From CAYUZU01 sp964448675 (GTDB lineage Bacteria > Planctomycetota > Phycisphaerae > UBA1845 > Fen-1342), in contig CAYUZU010000011.1 of assembly GCA_964448675.1 (NCBI GenBank), forward strand, positions 1 through 64,000: a stretch of 64,000 bases of DNA, read 5' to 3'. The notes beneath the pieces were generated by a model. That model made no database searches, was not told the origin of the DNA, and was given only the letters and a program-made list of their open reading frames with translations. A program made the translations under genes and the position numbers. Below, one piece after another: positions 8,654 to 17,977 of this stretch. Numbering within the stretch: the stretch's first letter is position 1; the number at the start of each line of letters is the position of its first letter.

Positions 8654-9284
8654 CGACCGGCGCCTCCAGCGGCTTGTTCGGGTCCGCGACCGGTGCGGGG
8701 CTCTGCAGCTTGTCCGCATCGTCGTCTTCCGTTGGTATCGCCTCCGCGTCGACCTCCGTCGGGGCCAGCGCCGGCCGCGGCTCGCCCACCTGCACCTTGC
8801 CGGTGACAGCGTCAAAACTGATGGCGATCCGGTAGCCCGCCGACCCGAGGATGACGGTCCCGCTGGCGTTCGCGTTGCCGAAGCCATCAAACTCCAACGC
8901 GGCATGACCACCGAACGCAACACTCGCGAGTGTTACTTCGTACGGCGGCTCGGTGAGGTCGACGGTGTAGTCCTTGCCGGGTCGGTCGGGATCGGGCACC
9001 CCGATGATCTCGTACGTGCTGCGCCCCACGTCGAAGTCGATCTGCCGCGCGGCGCTGTTGAGCCGCGCATGCTCGCGCGCCAGGCTGAGGTCGCGGGCGA
9101 CACGATCCGCGGCCCCCTCCAGCCGCCCGCGCGTCAGGCTGTTGAGGAAATTGGGCACCGCGATGGCCGACACGATTCCGATAATCACCACCACGATGAC
9201 CAGCTCGATCAGCGTGAAGCCGCGCAAAAACCGCCGGCCGTCGGTCACGCCCTCTCTCAGCGGTGGTTGCCGTCGTGGACGCAT
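8622..9284 (-). CDS. Pseudopilin, GspH-like
   Basis: 220 residues. The prepilin cleavage region is RRFLRG followed by FTLIELVIVVVIIGIVSAIA, a textbook class III signal with Glu5. The following helix (LARDLSLAREHARLNSAARQ) and beta-rich domain match GspH/FimT-type proteins. The ATG is chosen over an upstream TTG because GGAG lies about 11 bases before it. It is the first gene of the minor pseudopilin operon and is divergent from the secretin gene across about 485 bp. Confidence 0.8.
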   Translation of the reverse strand: MRPRRQPPLREGVTDGRRFLRGFTLIELVIVVVIIGIVSAIAVPNFLNSLTRGRLEGAADRVARDLSLAREHARLNSAARQIDFDVGRSTYEIIGVPDPDRPGKDYTVDLTEPPYEVTLASVAFGGHAALEFDGFGNANASGTVILGSAGYRIAISFDAVTGKVQVGEPRPALAPTEVDAEAIPTEDDDADKLQSPAPVADPNKPLEAPVDVSDLLKTNP

Positions 9285-9769
9285 GGGTGCGTATGCTCCG
9301 CAAGCCTGGGGGCGGCGCGTCAAGCGACGCGACGCGCGTCTGGCATCCCCGCGGCGTTGCGATCGCCCGGCCGCGGTGACGCCGCGTGGATGCAGTGGCC
9401 CTGATTGGGTTCATCGTCTCGATCCGGGTGGTGCTTCGGGAGGGGCGTGCGGAGCGAGTGCCGGGAGCGATTGCGATCCCCCTGGCGACCGCGCCACCCC
9501 GGGCGCGCCGCACTGGTCCGGTAAGGAATCCTGAATCTGCGAGCCGGTGGCCTCCGATCTACATACGTGAATAGAGCGCTTTCCGTGACGGCGCGGCGTG
9601 TCGGGATCGCCTGACGTGCCGCCCTCGGATGAGGCGACGGCCGGTACGGGGCCGGGCGTCGCACGGGTCGTAAAGTCGCGTCTTGCCGGGCCGCGCCGGC
9701 GGGCCGCTGGTCCGCATGAGCGGGGCGTGTCGCAACGACGCCGCATGACGAAAGTGAGTTGGCTTTCAG
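9285..9769. other. Divergent intergenic region between pseudopilin and secretin genes
   Basis: About 485 bp with no convincing gene. It should hold the promoters of both secretion operons. I see no clear -35/-10 pair, no sigma-54 GG-N10-GC element and no long inverted repeat. The reading frames crossing it are Arg/Pro/Ala-rich and look like GC-rich shadows. Confidence 0.5.
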
Positions 9770-11779
9770 ATGGACAGTAGGACGGACCTCCCTCCGCGCG
9801 GACGAACATGTGACCCAGGAACGTCCCGGCGCGGGCAGCGGCTGGCCTGCGTGCTGCTGATGCTCGGCGCGCTGCTCGCCGGCACCCACGCGCAGGTGGC
9901 GGACCCCCCGCCGCCGGTGCCGGCCAAGGAGCCCCCGCCGTCAGAGGAGCTGATCGGGCAGATGATGGGCCTGATCGAGGAGCTGCGCAACGCCAGCACG
10001 ACGCCCGCTGCGTTGCTCGGCACCCAGTCGACCGAGTCGTCCGCGGACGAGCAGGCGACCGCCGAACCCGCGGCGACGCCGACGTTCGCGTCGCCGGCAG
10101 CCACGTCGGCGCCCGGCGAGCTTGACGTTGCAGTGACCGAGACCGGTCTGCTCGACGTGCATGTGCAGAACGAGGACATCGGCAACGTGCTGCGCATGCT
10201 GAGCTACGAAGCCCAGGCCAACGTGGTGGCGACCAACAGCGTGCACGGCGCCATCTCGGCCAACCTGTACAGCGTGACGCTGGAGCAGGCACTGGACGCC
10301 ATCCTCACCCCCAACAAGTACGCCTACGTGGTTGTCGACAACCTGATCTACGTCGGTCGGCCCGAAGAGATCGCCGACATGCAGCCCGCGCCGCCACCGC
10401 CCGAGACGCGCGTCATTCGCCTGCACTACGTCAGCCCGCGCGAGGCGGCCATGGCAGTCAAGGCGGTCCTCACGCCGGAGGCGGTGATTGTCGAGGGCGG
10501 CGGCGAGGCGAGCAGCAGCGCCAACGAGACGAGCATGGAGGCCGCCGGCAACGACTACATCATCGTCACGGACTACACGCCCAACCTGGATGCGGCCGAG
10601 GAGGTGCTCGCCGCGATCGACGTGCGGCCGCAACAGGTGCTCATCGAGGCGACGGTGGTCCGCGCGACGCTGACCGAGGGCAACCAGTTCGGCATCGACT
10701 TCACCATGCTGGGCGGAGTCGACTTTCAGGACGTCGGCAGTACCAGCGACGCGTCCGCCAACCTCACGCTGGGCCAGCTCCCCGCCGACGACCTGCAAAG
10801 CACCACGTTCCACATCAGCTCGGCACTCGCGGGGGACATCCCCGCCGGTGGCTTCACGTTCGGCCTGATCAAGGACAGCATCGCCGGCTTCATCCGCGCG
10901 CTGGAGGAAGTCACCGACGTGGTCGTGGTCGCCAACCCGAAGATCATCGCCCTGAACAAGCAGGAGGCCGAGGTCACGGTCGGCCGCCGGGACGGCTATA
11001 TCACGACGACCGTCACCGAGACGGCCGCCGTCCAGACCGTTCAGTTCCTCGAGACCGGCACGCAGATCCGCTTCCGCCCGGTCATCAACAGCGACGGCAC
11101 CGTGCGCCTGTCGGTACACCCCAAGGACAGCAACGGCGGCCTGTCGGCGGCCAACCTGCCTTTTGAAGAGACGACCGAAGCCCATGCCAACATCCTGTTG
11201 CAGGACGGCAATACGGTGCTCATCGGCGGGTTGTTTCGCGAGCGAACCGTCAACGGGCAGACGCAGATTCCGGTGCTCGGCAACATCCCGATCGCGGGCT
11301 TGCTCTTCAGCAGCCGCAATGACCAGACCGTCCGTGAAGAGGTCATCATCCTGCTGACGGTGCACGTGCTCAAGGACACGCCAGAGGAACAGGCGTATTA
11401 CCGCCAGCTCGTGGAAGACGTCGAGCGGATCCGCGTTGGTGCCCGGCGCGGCCTGGTCGGTACCGGCCGCGAGCGCCTGGCCCAGGCCTTCTTCCACGAG
11501 GCCGTGGCCAAGCTGGAAGAGGGCGATGTCGACTGCGCCGCCTTTAACCTCCGCATGACGATCAACAACCAGCCCAAGCATCTCGCCGCCCAGAAGCTGC
11601 TCGAGCAGATCACCAGGCAGCGCCACTGGGAGGAAGAGGGCGCTCGGATGCGCACCATGATCTGGGAACTGGTTCAACTCGAGCAGCGCGGCGCCCCCGG
11701 CCCCGTCTTCGACCGGCCGCCGACCGAGCTGGATCGTCTCCTCCCCGAAACAGAGGCCCATGAGGAACCGAGCCCATGA
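9770..11779 (+). CDS. Secretin (GspD/PilQ family)
   Basis: 669 residues. It has a long basic N-terminus, a hydrophobic signal segment at about 26-41 and a Pro-rich linker. An STN/N0-like domain follows (about 120-205, with GNVLRMLSYEAQANVV). An N1-type domain begins at VIRLHYVSPREAAMAVKAVL, and the beta-barrel secretin domain runs from about 280 to 530. The secretin signature is present as IPVLGNIPIAGLLF, followed by EEVIILLTVHVLKD. The last about 120 residues are helical and may be a TPR-like tail. It forms the outer-membrane pore of a type II secretion or type IV pilus machine. It overlaps the next gene by ATGA. Confidence 0.9.
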   Translation: MDSRTDLPPRGRTCDPGTSRRGQRLACVLLMLGALLAGTHAQVADPPPPVPAKEPPPSEELIGQMMGLIEELRNASTTPAALLGTQSTESSADEQATAEPAATPTFASPAATSAPGELDVAVTETGLLDVHVQNEDIGNVLRMLSYEAQANVVATNSVHGAISANLYSVTLEQALDAILTPNKYAYVVVDNLIYVGRPEEIADMQPAPPPPETRVIRLHYVSPREAAMAVKAVLTPEAVIVEGGGEASSSANETSMEAAGNDYIIVTDYTPNLDAAEEVLAAIDVRPQQVLIEATVVRATLTEGNQFGIDFTMLGGVDFQDVGSTSDASANLTLGQLPADDLQSTTFHISSALAGDIPAGGFTFGLIKDSIAGFIRALEEVTDVVVVANPKIIALNKQEAEVTVGRRDGYITTTVTETAAVQTVQFLETGTQIRFRPVINSDGTVRLSVHPKDSNGGLSAANLPFEETTEAHANILLQDGNTVLIGGLFRERTVNGQTQIPVLGNIPIAGLLFSSRNDQTVREEVIILLTVHVLKDTPEEQAYYRQLVEDVERIRVGARRGLVGTGRERLAQAFFHEAVAKLEEGDVDCAAFNLRMTINNQPKHLAAQKLLEQITRQRHWEEEGARMRTMIWELVQLEQRGAPGPVFDRPPTELDRLLPETEAHEEPSP

Positions 11780-12885
11780 TACGCCGACAGTCCGACACCG
11801 TCATGACGCTGATTGCGCTCGCGGCAGGGGTGGCCGTCACGGGATGTCAGACAACGCAGCCCACCGCGCGCGAGCAGGCCAACGAGCGCTGGAGCGTCGC
11901 GCGCGCCGAGGTCAAGGCCCAACTGGCTGCCGACCAGTTCGCCTCGGGCAATATCGATGCGGCGGCCGGCGAGCTCAACGAGGCCTACCGGCTGCACCCG
12001 GAGAACCCTGACTATGTACCCCTCCGCGCCCGCATCTGGCTGGCCAAGGGCAAGATCGCCGAAGCCGAGGCGCTGCTGACCGGGACGACCCTGCCCGGTC
12101 GCCGGCAGGCCGAGATCGAGTACCTCCTCGGCGTGGTGCGCCAGCAGCAGCAACGCTGGTCGGACGCCCTGGATGCCTACCTGCGCGCTGCCGAAATCGA
12201 CAACGACGCGGTCGAGTACGTCATCGCCGCCGCCCAGACCTGGCTGCAACTGGGCCAGCCCCAACAGGCCCTGGAATACCTGGGCAGCGTGTCGGCGAAG
12301 TTTGGCTGGACGACCGTCTATCAAACGACGCTCGCCGAGTGCCACGAAATGCGGGGCGACTGGTCGGCGGCGGCGTCGGCCTGGCAACGCGTCGCCTACA
12401 CCCAGGGGGCCGACCGCGAGGTTCGTCGGCGACTGGCCGACGCACTCTATCGCTCCAACCGCTACCTCGAGGCGATCCCGACGCTGGTCGAGTTGGTGGA
12501 CGCCGCTGACGAACCGGACCACCAGACCCGCATGATGCTCGCCGAGAGTTATCTGGCTGTTGGGCGCAACAACGACGCCCAGGACCAGGCCCGGGCCGTG
12601 CTGCTGGCCGAGCGCGACCACACGGCGGCACTGCGGCTGATTGCCCGCAGCCTGTCCGCCGAGGGCCAGTACCGGGCCGCGCTCCGCACTGCCCAGCAGG
12701 CCATGCGGCACGACACCAGCGATCGCCACAGCCTCGAACTCGTCACGGCCCTGGCCTGGCGGGTCGGCGAGCGCGAGCTGGCGACGTCGACCGCCACCCG
12801 GCTGCTGCGCGTGGACCCGCAGAACGCGATCGCGGAATCCGTGCTCCGCCGCGCGCGTGTCCCGCTCCCCAGTGCCGTGGACTGA
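11776..12885 (+). CDS. TPR-repeat lipoprotein
   Basis: 369 residues. The signal peptide ends in a lipobox (AVTGC, Cys24), so the protein should be lipid-anchored. Tandem helical repeats of TPR type fill residues about 35-360 (GNIDAAAGELNEAYRLHPENP, QRWSDALDAYLRAAEIDND, NRYLEAIPTLVELVDA). It is translationally coupled to the secretin gene by an ATGA overlap. It may therefore act as the pilotin or assembly partner of the secretin, as PilF/PilW lipoproteins do in type IV pili. That role is inferred from position and architecture. Confidence 0.8.
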   Translation: MIRRQSDTVMTLIALAAGVAVTGCQTTQPTAREQANERWSVARAEVKAQLAADQFASGNIDAAAGELNEAYRLHPENPDYVPLRARIWLAKGKIAEAEALLTGTTLPGRRQAEIEYLLGVVRQQQQRWSDALDAYLRAAEIDNDAVEYVIAAAQTWLQLGQPQQALEYLGSVSAKFGWTTVYQTTLAECHEMRGDWSAAASAWQRVAYTQGADREVRRRLADALYRSNRYLEAIPTLVELVDAADEPDHQTRMMLAESYLAVGRNNDAQDQARAVLLAERDHTAALRLIARSLSAEGQYRAALRTAQQAMRHDTSDRHSLELVTALAWRVGERELATSTATRLLRVDPQNAIAESVLRRARVPLPSAVD

Positions 12886-12942
12886 GCCGCTGCCCCGCCC
12901 CCAGCCACGCCCGCATAGACCTTTCGCCGCGTCCCGTGCGCA

Positions 12943-12974
12943 CAAAAGAAGCGAGACCGGACAGCCGGTCTCGC
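12943..12974 (-). terminator. Intrinsic terminator of the major pseudopilin gene
   Basis: A perfect 10-bp stem (GCGAGACCGG/CCGGTCTCGC) with a 4-base loop. On the minus strand it is followed by TTCTTTTG. It lies about 60 bp after the stop of the GspG-like gene and between convergent genes. Confidence 0.8.
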
Positions 12975-13036
12975 CTCCGCAGGTCAGGAGTGATCCGTGT
13001 CGGACGCGTCACCCCAGCGCGTCCGACCGACCAGGA

Positions 13037-13546
13037 TCAGTATTCGTTGAATGCCTTGCCCGTCTCGTCGGTCTGCGTGGTGTTGGGCAGAAACTCCCCG
13101 GTGTCGGGGTTGTAGACCCAGCCTTCGCCGCTGCCGGCGTTGGGCGTCGGGGGACTGTTCGTGTCATCGATGAGGATTTCGTTCGCCGACGCCTTGTAAG
13201 CGTTCTCACCCACCGGGCACGGCGGGATCGCCAGCAGGTACGGCCCAAAGCGGTACTGCGAAGTCTTCGTCGCGTTCGTGTTCCCGTCGATGTCCGAGTA
13301 CATCGTCAGCTGCTCGACCACGTCATTGGGGTCGGGGCCCGGGAAGGTGTTCTTGTGCTCGGCGGCGTAGAGCGTAATCGCACTCCGCACGGCCTTGAGG
13401 TTGGCCTGCACGGCCGATTCGCTCGCGCCCGAAGCACCGCGGCTCAAGCGCGGAATGGCAATGGCCGCGAGGATGCCGATGATCACGATGACGACAACCA
13501 GCTCGACCAGCGAAAAACCCGACTTCCTGCTCTTGGACTGCAACAT
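13037..13546 (-). CDS. gspG: Major pseudopilin, GspG-like
   Basis: 169 residues. The leader MLQSKSRKSG is followed by FSLVELVVVIVIIGILAAIA, then IPRLSRGASGASESAVQANLKAVRSAITLYAAEH, the standard start of GspG. The C-terminal part has the short soluble domain of a major pseudopilin. AGGAG lies before the ATG. It is set apart from the PilP-like gene by about 246 bp and has its own terminator, which suits separate, high-level expression of the main fibre subunit. Confidence 0.85.
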   Translation of the reverse strand: MLQSKSRKSGFSLVELVVVIVIIGILAAIAIPRLSRGASGASESAVQANLKAVRSAITLYAAEHKNTFPGPDPNDVVEQLTMYSDIDGNTNATKTSQYRFGPYLLAIPPCPVGENAYKASANEILIDDTNSPPTPNAGSGEGWVYNPDTGEFLPNTTQTDETGKAFNEY

Positions 13547-13792
13547 CTTGGCGGCTCCTGGCTATGCTTGTGCGGCGGTAGAGTGCACTTGCCTCAACGC
13601 GTGTACCTGCCTACAGGGATCAACTCCCGACTCATCCCTTGAATCGGCCCGCCGGACGAGCGGCTTGAGTACCGCACCATTACATCCGGCAAGCTGTTAT
13701 CGTCCGTATCCGCACCCGCCAACGCCCCGCCTACCGATGGCATTATCATCCCTAAGGATGGGGCGCCCCCGCCCGGTCGTGACGCCGGTCCG

Positions 13793-14353
13793 CTAATCCC
13801 CGTCTTCCGCAGTCAGGGTCAGCGAAACGTGCGATCCACTGTCCAGGTTTTCGAAAACGACCACGTTTCGGCGAATCTCCACCAGCCGATGGCCGGCCAA
13901 CTCCGCACCCAGCGACAGCATCTGCCCGTTCACGACCGCCACGGGGCGCCTGCCCAGCAGCACCGCCGTTACGCGGTGAACCTCGTCGAAGGCCGGCGGC
14001 GGGGGCGCCTGGGCGGCCCGGGCCGCGGCGGCGATTTCGGCCGGGTCGGGTTCGGACTCGGGCTCGGGCGGGTGATATGCCTGCTGCATGAGCGGGCTGG
14101 GAAGGAACGGATCGCGCGACGCTCGTACCAGTTCCCCCTGGATCGGCTCGTAGCGGGTCGTGGTCAGCCGCCGAATCAACGCGGCCACGTCCTGCCGCGA
14201 GCGGAGACTTGCGCCGGCCGCGCCGGGCGTCTGTTGCCCGCCCTGGGCCCGGCGCGGGCCACCGCCGCGCTGGTAGCTGTCGTACCCCAGGCCGATCACG
14301 GCGAGACCCAGCACGCCGAACAGGATGCGCTGTGTTCGCGTGAGGCGTGTCAT
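13793..14353 (-). CDS. PilP/GspC-like inner-membrane protein
   Basis: 186 residues starting MTRLTRTQRILFG. One membrane helix (about 9-22) is followed by a Pro/Ala-rich linker and a small beta-rich domain (VTAVLLGRRPVAVVNGQMLSLGAEL, ending VSLTLTAEDGD). That layout matches PilP and GspC/HR domains, which link the inner-membrane platform to the secretin. The segment SRDPFLPS before the linker is also typical. The start overlaps the PilO stop (ATGA). Family assignment rests on layout and position more than on a strong motif. Confidence 0.65.
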   Translation of the reverse strand: MTRLTRTQRILFGVLGLAVIGLGYDSYQRGGGPRRAQGGQQTPGAAGASLRSRQDVAALIRRLTTTRYEPIQGELVRASRDPFLPSPLMQQAYHPPEPESEPDPAEIAAAARAAQAPPPPAFDEVHRVTAVLLGRRPVAVVNGQMLSLGAELAGHRLVEIRRNVVVFENLDSGSHVSLTLTAEDGD

Positions 14354-14931
14354 CCGGTCGAACCTCCCGTGGTGGCCCGTTGCGGCAGCAGGTATAACCG
14401 CACCGTGCAAAAAAGGTCGCACGTCGCGGTCTCGTTGTGATTGGCGTGCGACATCAGGCACGCGTTGAGCGACTGGTACGGGTTGGTGGCGGCGAGGCGG
14501 TCGAGGAAGCGGACGAAATCGCGGCTCGCACCGCGCCCGCCGACGTCGATGTCCGCGATCAGGTAGACGCCGTGCACCTCGGGCGCGCGTGGCACGACAC
14601 TGATCACTTCCAGGTTGCACGCCTTGGCCAAATCGGTGATCTCGCGCAGCAGCTGCGGCTGAGCATCGACCGCGGGAACTTCATCCACCTCGCTCACGAT
14701 CACGGACCGCAGACGCGCCAGGTCCGCCTCGAGCGCTTCGAGCGTGTGCAGGTCGTTTTCCAGGAGTATTTCCGCGCTGTGGCGCGCCTGCGCTACGGAC
14801 TTGTACTGCGACCACATTGCCAGCCACGGCCGGGCGGCGAACCAGTAGCCCGCCACCAGGAGCAGGGCCAGGGCCCCGCAACCGATGAGGTCGACGTCGT
14901 AAATGCGGCACGGTCGCCGGGTGATGATCAT
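14350..14931 (-). CDS. PilO-like assembly protein
   Basis: 193 residues. A short cytoplasmic N-terminus and one membrane helix (about 16-34) lead into a coiled-coil segment (SVAQARHSAEILLENDLHT) and a ferredoxin-like domain, as in PilO. The ATG overlaps the stop of the PilN-like gene. PilO pairs with PilN in the periplasm to connect PilM to PilP and the secretin. Confidence 0.7.
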   Translation of the reverse strand: MIITRRPCRIYDVDLIGCGALALLLVAGYWFAARPWLAMWSQYKSVAQARHSAEILLENDLHTLEALEADLARLRSVIVSEVDEVPAVDAQPQLLREITDLAKACNLEVISVVPRAPEVHGVYLIADIDVGGRGASRDFVRFLDRLAATNPYQSLNACLMSHANHNETATCDLFCTVRLYLLPQRATTGGSTG

Positions 14932-15578
14932 GAGGCCCCCTCCACTGCGGTGCGGCACGCCAGCTCGAATCGCACGGCCTGCCCGAGGCCGTACGGTTCG
15001 CGCGTGGCGCGTACCAGCTTCACTTCCTGCCAGTCGGGCATGCCCTGCAGCAGCCGGATGAACTGCAGCAGCTCGGAGTGATCCATCGCGAAGCCGCGCA
15101 GTTTCACCGTCTGCGGCTGCGGCGCCAGGTCCGGCATGACCGGATGCGGCTGCGCGCCCTCACGCGATGCGCGGGCCCGCGGGATGGATCGGTCCGGGCC
15201 GGCCTTGCGTTCCGGCGGCGAGATCTGCACGACGCTCAGGAAGATGCTCTCCGGCAGGCGCTCGCTCAGCGCGAGCAGGCGCCGTGGCCAGGGCTGCGGT
15301 CGGTGGGCCGCGGCGACCGTCTGCAGCCTGCCGATGAGTTCGGTTTCGGCCTCGTGTTTCGTCGCGAGTTGTGCCCGAATCTCGTTGCGGCGCGCGGTGA
15401 GCGCCTCGGTCTCGTCCTCGATGTGCGCCATGGCTCGCCGGGCCGTGAACTGCATCGCCACACCCAGCCCGCCCACGGCCGCCGCCGTCAGGCATACCGA
15501 GATCCAAGAGGCGCGGCGGCGGGCGCGGCGGCGCGTGTGCAGCTTGTTGCGCGGAACGAGATTGACCGAGCAGTTCAT
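14928..15578 (-). CDS. PilN-like assembly protein
   Basis: 216 residues. The N-terminus MNCSVNLVPRNKLH is the conserved cytoplasmic N-P-type motif by which PilN binds PilM (INLLPWR-like in other species). A basic patch and a membrane helix (about 24-45) follow, then a coiled coil and a ferredoxin-like domain. Both ends overlap their neighbours by ATGA. Confidence 0.75.
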   Translation of the reverse strand: MNCSVNLVPRNKLHTRRRARRRASWISVCLTAAAVGGLGVAMQFTARRAMAHIEDETEALTARRNEIRAQLATKHEAETELIGRLQTVAAAHRPQPWPRRLLALSERLPESIFLSVVQISPPERKAGPDRSIPRARASREGAQPHPVMPDLAPQPQTVKLRGFAMDHSELLQFIRLLQGMPDWQEVKLVRATREPYGLGQAVRFELACRTAVEGAS

Positions 15579-16693
15579 GCCGCCTCCAGATCGAGCAGGG
15601 CCCCGCCGGCGGCGGCCGCTGCGGTCGGGCTGATATCCACGTCCAGCAGCGGGTTCGACCAAAGGTGCCCCCCGGCGTTGTCGCGACTGTCCAGTCGGTG
15701 TACGGGGATGCCCAGGTCGTTGCCGAGGACGGTGTCGAGCCCGCCGAGATTTGCGCCACCGCCCGCGATGACGAGCTGGCTGACCGCGTGCTCGGGGTAG
15801 CTCTGCATCACGTACGAGAAGCAGCGGCCGATTTCCTGCGCCAGCGTGTGCAGTGAATCACGCAGCACGCCCGTGACGACCTGGGCCAGGTCGTCGGCCT
15901 TCAGCGCTTCCTGGGGCGGCGTCGTGTCCCGGAAGCCGCGCGTGGTGGCGGTGACGCCGTTCTCGCGTTTGAGCTTCTCGGCGACCGGATACGCGACCTC
16001 GAACGCCTGGGCGAGCTTGCGGGTCCACTCGTGCGAATGGACCGACACTGACCGGATGTACGTTGGTACGCTGCCGACGACGACGGTCAGCGTCGACTGG
16101 GCCAGCCCCAGGTCCAGCACGCCCCAGAGTTTGTCTTCCGCCGGCGTAAACGCGCAGCAGCAGGTGCGCACCAGGGCGCACGGCGCGACATCGAGCCGGC
16201 GCAGGTGCAGTCCCTCTTGCGCGAGCAGGTCGTAGATCCGGACGGCCGTCCGGGCGGGCATCACCACCGCCATGACGTTTGCCTGCTGGGCCCGCGCCGC
16301 CGGCAACTGCCAGAAGCGCAGCTCGAGTTCGTCAGCCGAGCGCCGGCTTTCCTGGGCCACCTCCCAGCGCAGCGCCTGTTCGACGCGCTCAGGCGGCTGG
16401 GCCAGTGCCTTGTCTGGCAGGCGCATTGGCGAGAACTGTACGGTCGGCGGCGACAGCACGACGGCCACATCCGTTCCGCTGAAACATCCCTGCCCGATCA
16501 GTCGTTGCAGCTGGGCGGCATCGAGGTCGGCCGCCGCCGGCTGGTCGACGTCGGCCGTCAGGTTCCGCTCGATCTGCAGCACGTCGCACAGGCGCGGTCG
16601 CTGGCCGACGCGCTGGAACTGGAAGGCCCGGGTGCCGGCGGTGCCGACGTCGAACGTGATGGCTGATCTTCTTGTGCGTGGCCAACCGACCAT
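15575..16693 (-). CDS. pilM: PilM-like actin-fold ATPase
   Basis: 372 residues. It has the actin-like fold of PilM: an N-terminal strand ITFDVGTAGTRAFQF for phosphate 1, a middle WGVLDLGLAQSTLTVVVG for phosphate 2, and the adenosine motif LVIAGGGANLGGLDTVL near the C-terminus. PilM is a cytoplasmic ring protein that binds the PilN tail and links to the assembly ATPase. Its presence, instead of GspL, gives this machine a type IV pilus-like platform. Confidence 0.85.
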   Translation of the reverse strand: MVGWPRTRRSAITFDVGTAGTRAFQFQRVGQRPRLCDVLQIERNLTADVDQPAAADLDAAQLQRLIGQGCFSGTDVAVVLSPPTVQFSPMRLPDKALAQPPERVEQALRWEVAQESRRSADELELRFWQLPAARAQQANVMAVVMPARTAVRIYDLLAQEGLHLRRLDVAPCALVRTCCCAFTPAEDKLWGVLDLGLAQSTLTVVVGSVPTYIRSVSVHSHEWTRKLAQAFEVAYPVAEKLKRENGVTATTRGFRDTTPPQEALKADDLAQVVTGVLRDSLHTLAQEIGRCFSYVMQSYPEHAVSQLVIAGGGANLGGLDTVLGNDLGIPVHRLDSRDNAGGHLWSNPLLDVDISPTAAAAAGGALLDLEAA

Positions 16694-16705
16694 ACTGCAG
16701 TTCCT

Positions 16706-17926
16706 CTACGCTGCCGTCGCCATGTCGAACAGCGGAATAAACAGGGCCAGGGCGACGAAGCCGACCACCAGGCCCATGAAGGCGAGCATGACCGGTTCCA
16801 TCATGCGCGTGGCGTTCTGGATCAGCGTGGCGTTGTCCTCGTCGAGCCAGTCCGAAACGAAATCGACTGCCTCGGTCAGACGCCCGTTTTCCTCACCGGT
16901 GCGAATGGCCGAGGTGATGATCGGGTCGGCCATGCCGACGTTGGCCACGGCCTGCCCGACACGCCCGCCGGACGACACGTCGTCCTCGACCGCGGTGATC
17001 ATCTGCAGAAACGCGCGGTTCGTGATCGCCTCGCGCGACTTGTGGATCGACTCGATCAGCGGCACATGACTGCGCAGCATCGCGGCCCAGATGCGCACCA
17101 CCCGCGCCAGGATCAAGCGTGCCACCACGCGGCCCACGACCGGCAGCCGCAGGACGAGATAGTCCAGCCGGCCCCGGATGGACGGGGTGCGCAGGCACAG
17201 CACGACCGCCACGATCGCCAGGAGCACCGCGCCGACGACGTACGGCCAGATCGCGCGCAGCGATTCGGACAGGTTGAACAGCAGCATCGTCGTTTCGGGC
17301 AGCGACTTCTGGGTCGTGGTGAACAGCACCCGGAACCGCGGCACGACGAAGAACAACAGCACGGCGACCACCGCGATCATGAGCACGAACAGTACGCACG
17401 GGTAGATGAGCGAACCCGTCACCATCCGCCGCGCCGCCAGTTGCCGCTGCGACAGCCGGGTCAGCCGCTCGAACACGCTCGGGAGCGTGCCGGTGGCCTC
17501 CCCCGCGCTGACCATGCCGCGAAAGACGGGGTCGAAGAACTTCGCCTCGTGTTCCATCGCGCCGGTCAGGGTGTCGCCCTGCTCGACCCGGTCGCGCAGC
17601 CGCCGCAGCAGCGCGCGCACGTGCGGCCTCGAGGTCTGGACCTCGGCCGCCTCCAGCGCCGGCACCAGCGGTGAACCCGATTCGAGCAGCATCTTGAGCT
17701 GGCGTGTCAGCAGCACCTGGTCGCGCGCGCTGAGCCGCTCGGACCGCAGGCGGATGCTGAACCCGCCACCGCCCACCTTCGCCGCCTTCTCGCGCTGTTC
17801 CTTGAGGCGCATCACGAGCAGGCCCTTCTCGCGCAGGGCCTCGACGGCGTCGTTGCGCGCACCGGCTTCGATCACGTCGCTGACGCTGGTACCGTCGGGA
17901 CGCATGGCCTCATACGCGAAACGCAT
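16706..17926 (-). CDS. GspF/PilC inner-membrane platform protein
   Basis: 406 residues, the usual family length. Two GspF domains are visible (LTRQLKMLLESGSPLVPALE and, repeated, RVVRIWAAMLRSHVPLIESI), each followed by the F-type GLL/GEATGTL or TGEENGRL motif. There are three membrane segments (about 168-195, 220-245 and 375-400). AGGA precedes the ATG. It sits between the GspE and PilM genes, as in many type IV pilus operons. Confidence 0.9.
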   Translation of the reverse strand: MRFAYEAMRPDGTSVSDVIEAGARNDAVEALREKGLLVMRLKEQREKAAKVGGGGFSIRLRSERLSARDQVLLTRQLKMLLESGSPLVPALEAAEVQTSRPHVRALLRRLRDRVEQGDTLTGAMEHEAKFFDPVFRGMVSAGEATGTLPSVFERLTRLSQRQLAARRMVTGSLIYPCVLFVLMIAVVAVLLFFVVPRFRVLFTTTQKSLPETTMLLFNLSESLRAIWPYVVGAVLLAIVAVVLCLRTPSIRGRLDYLVLRLPVVGRVVARLILARVVRIWAAMLRSHVPLIESIHKSREAITNRAFLQMITAVEDDVSSGGRVGQAVANVGMADPIITSAIRTGEENGRLTEAVDFVSDWLDEDNATLIQNATRMMEPVMLAFMGLVVGFVALALFIPLFDMATAA

Positions 17927-17977
17927 CGTCAGTCATTCCTCCGGTCGGTGGTCATGCTCCATGCCGCGCGGCGGTGC